This document shows, piece by piece, positions 5,348 through 6,416 of a stretch of DNA of 6,416 bases. The notes beneath the pieces are model-generated. The model was not told the DNA's origin. It made no database searches and saw only the letters and a program-made list of their open reading frames with translations. A program made the translations under genes and the position numbers. Origin of the DNA: an uncultured Jannaschia sp. (GTDB lineage: Bacteria; Pseudomonadota; Alphaproteobacteria; Rhodobacterales; Rhodobacteraceae); contig CALFSY010000073.1 of assembly GCA_937916365.1 (NCBI GenBank), positions 1 to 6,416 on the forward strand. The letters are read 5' to 3'. Each line of letters begins with the position of its first letter. Positions within the stretch are counted from its first letter, which is position 1.

Positions 5348-5668
5348 ATGTGGAAGGTTACGTTTTTAAATCAGGATGTCCTCGACGAGCTGGAAGCTTT
5401 GCCACTGGATCAGCAGGCAAAGTTTACATGGATTGCCGATCTCATTCAGGAGCATGGCCTAGAGAAGGTCAGAGAGCCGTATGTGAAGCACCTAGAGCAA
5501 GGGCTTTGGGAAATCCGCATGAAGGGCAGGGACGGTATCTCACGAGCGCTCTACGTCACCGCCAAGGAAAAGCGGGTCTGGGTAGTCAGGATATTCGTTA
5601 AGAAAACGCAGAAGACACCACGGAAGGAAATTAAGCTGGCTCTGAAAAGGGCGGAGGAGATCACATGA
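5348..5668 (+). CDS. higB: HigB-type toxin (RelE superfamily, phage Gp49-like)
   Basis: A 106-residue protein that begins MWKVTFLNQDVLDELEALP, the usual opening of Gp49-like/HigB toxins. The C-terminal half holds the family core: GLWEIRMKGRDGISRALYV (52-70), then VWVVRIFVKKTQKTPRKEI (77-95), with the conserved basic residues and K-K-T-Q-K-T-P motif. Such toxins cleave mRNA on the ribosome when the antitoxin is lost, giving plasmid addiction. The length is normal and the gene appears intact. The stop overlaps the antitoxin ATG (ATGA). No ribosome site is visible before ATG 5348. An overlapping frame starting at 5329 (MSFMIYY) is not protein-like and is rejected. Confidence 0.85.
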   Translation: MWKVTFLNQDVLDELEALPLDQQAKFTWIADLIQEHGLEKVREPYVKHLEQGLWEIRMKGRDGISRALYVTAKEKRVWVVRIFVKKTQKTPRKEIKLALKRAEEIT

Positions 5669-5955
5669 CCGATTTTGATGATGTGCGCAAAAAATGGATG
5701 CAAGACCCTGAGTTCGTCAAAGAGTACGAAGCCCTTGAGGAAGAGTTTTCTTTGGCATCTGCCATGATCGCTGCCCGCGCTCATGCCGACATGACGCAGC
5801 ATGATGTGGCTGAGAAGATGGAAACATCCCAATCCTACATCGCCAAGCTGGAAGGCGGCGCGGTCAGTCCGACTATGAAAGCCCTCAAGCGCTATGCCGA
5901 AGCCACCGGATCAAGGGTCAAGATCACCTTTGAGCCTGTATCCTCGCAGCCCTAA
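5665..5955 (+). CDS. higA: HigA-type antitoxin with XRE helix-turn-helix
   Basis: A 96-residue protein. The acidic N-terminal part (MTDFDDVRKKWMQDPEFVKEY) is typical of antitoxins partnered with Gp49-like toxins. Residues 29-82 form an XRE-type HTH: MTQHDVAEKMETSQSYIAKL (43-62) covers helices 2 and 3, followed by EGGAVSPTMKALKRYAEATG. The short C-terminal strand SRVKITFEPV completes it. A strong ribosome site GGAGGAG (5653-5659) lies five bases before the ATG, inside the end of the toxin gene. This contrasts with the toxin's missing site and should favour excess antitoxin. It probably neutralizes HigB and represses the promoter at 5328-5347. Confidence 0.87.
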   Translation: MTDFDDVRKKWMQDPEFVKEYEALEEEFSLASAMIAARAHADMTQHDVAEKMETSQSYIAKLEGGAVSPTMKALKRYAEATGSRVKITFEPVSSQP

Positions 5956-5995
5956 ATCCACTGACTGAATAGGATGGAGCGGCAGCGAAATGCGA

Positions 5996-6041
5996 CGGCC
6001 CGCCATCGGTTCAAGGGCCGGAAGCCCGTGACCTGTTCACG
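5996..6041. repeat. Two inverted repeats between higA and the next gene
   Basis: CGGCCC/GGGCCG (5996-6001/6015-6020, 13-base loop) is followed by CGTGA-CCTGT-TCACG (6027-6041). Neither has a T-run on either side, so they are not typical terminators. The second could be an operator for the gene at 6064. Confidence 0.4.
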
Positions 6042-6063
6042 TCAGAAATAAAAGGAACTTTTT

Positions 6064-6416
6064 ATGCACAGACTCGATGATTTCAAATCATTTTTCAGCT
6101 TTGGAATCGCCTCTTTACTCGTTCCGCTCGCCTATATTTTGCGGGCGGTGTTGGAAAACGACACTCCCCTTGATCCGGGCCAAACACCAGGCGCTGTTGA
6201 TCTTGTTCTTGGCAACGAGGTTTTGTTTTCGATCGGGATTGCCATCCTGTTTGTCTTCGGCTTGAGCATATCGAAATGGGGAGCCAATCAACTCGTTAAA
6301 AACAAGCGGATTAGAAATTGGATACTGGGATCGGTAAACGTCGAGGGGTACTGGCACCTTCAAACAGAGCCTCACGGTGACGGTGGTGAACGGGGGTCGC
6401 TGTCTCAATCTGGTGT
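6064..6416 (+). CDS. Two-transmembrane-helix protein, N-terminal part (runs off right edge)
   Basis: ATG 6064 is supported by AAGGA (6052-6056) seven bases upstream, and the frame is open for 117 codons to the edge. Helix 1 is about residues 9-29 (FFSFGIASLLVPLAYILRAV) and helix 2 about 51-70 (LFSIGIAILFVFGLSI). A loop of about 20 residues containing DTPLDPGQTPG joins them. A basic stretch KNKRIRNW (79-86) follows, suggesting a cytoplasmic C-terminal domain that begins VEGYWHLQTEP. Two helices followed by a domain opening with Gly-x-Trp is compatible with the two-helix, beta-rich effector layout of Cap15-like anti-phage proteins, but the visible part is too short to assign it. The preceding toxin-antitoxin pair makes an accessory role plausible. 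Confidence 0.7.
   Translation, partial: MHRLDDFKSFFSFGIASLLVPLAYILRAVLENDTPLDPGQTPGAVDLVLGNEVLFSIGIAILFVFGLSISKWGANQLVKNKRIRNWILGSVNVEGYWHLQTEPHGDGGERGSLSQSG

Noticed and set aside
6005..6025. tRNA-like GGTTCAAG (B-box resemblance) between higA and the membrane protein
   Set aside because: The flanking bases do not form a T-stem and no other tRNA arms are present.
1..6416. CRISPR array, insertion sequence, partition or type IV secretion genes
   Set aside because: Looked for and not seen; the only regular repeats are the iterons, and no transposase, ParA/ParB or secretion protein is encoded.

Overview
The window reads as part of a small-to-medium mobilizable plasmid (or a plasmid-derived segment) from an alphaproteobacterium, probably of the Rhodobacterales/roseobacter kind. 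This rests on the style of the MobC/relaxase pair, the Rep_3-type initiator and the helix-turn-helix/coiled-coil protein beside it. No ribosomal or chromosomal marker is present, so the host assignment is an inference. Base composition is mosaic by eye: the mobilization genes are GC-rich, while the left 1.1 kb and the origin are clearly more AT-rich.

Left part (1-942, minus strand): a group of small genes of unknown function. A 63-codon gene (930-739) overlaps a 91-codon gene (742-467) by ATGA. A separate gene begins at 298 with a good ribosome site and runs off the left edge. A protein-like +1-frame tail (468-376) follows the 91-codon gene. The group has a promoter with an operator-like inverted repeat near 976-1023, and a second promoter-like sequence points the other way over nearly the same bases.

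Mobilization module (about 1174-3104, plus strand): a leader with four consecutive inverted repeats, which is a candidate oriT, then mobC and a MOBP-type relaxase whose start overlaps the mobC stop. The relaxase has the three-histidine HUH metal motif, but its N-terminal domain contains no tyrosine at all.

Replication module (3202-5022): a small HTH/coiled-coil DNA-binding protein (plus) converges on a Rep_3 initiator (minus), with only three bases between the stop codons. Upstream of rep lie an operator-like palindrome, four iterons sharing one 15-base core, an AT-rich stretch and one perfect DnaA box.

Right part (5023-6416): a gene-free stretch with several strong inverted repeats (5054-5238), a HigBA-type toxin-antitoxin pair with overlapping genes (5348-5955), then the start of a membrane protein (6064 to the right edge) with two transmembrane helices and the beginning of a soluble domain.

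Together the genes make a compact backbone of mobilization, replication and addiction, flanked by accessory genes of unknown function on both sides. No self-transfer (type IV secretion) or partition genes are visible, so transfer would need a helper element. The least explained parts are the tyrosine-free relaxase, the structured non-coding blocks, the left small-gene group and the truncated two-helix membrane protein.
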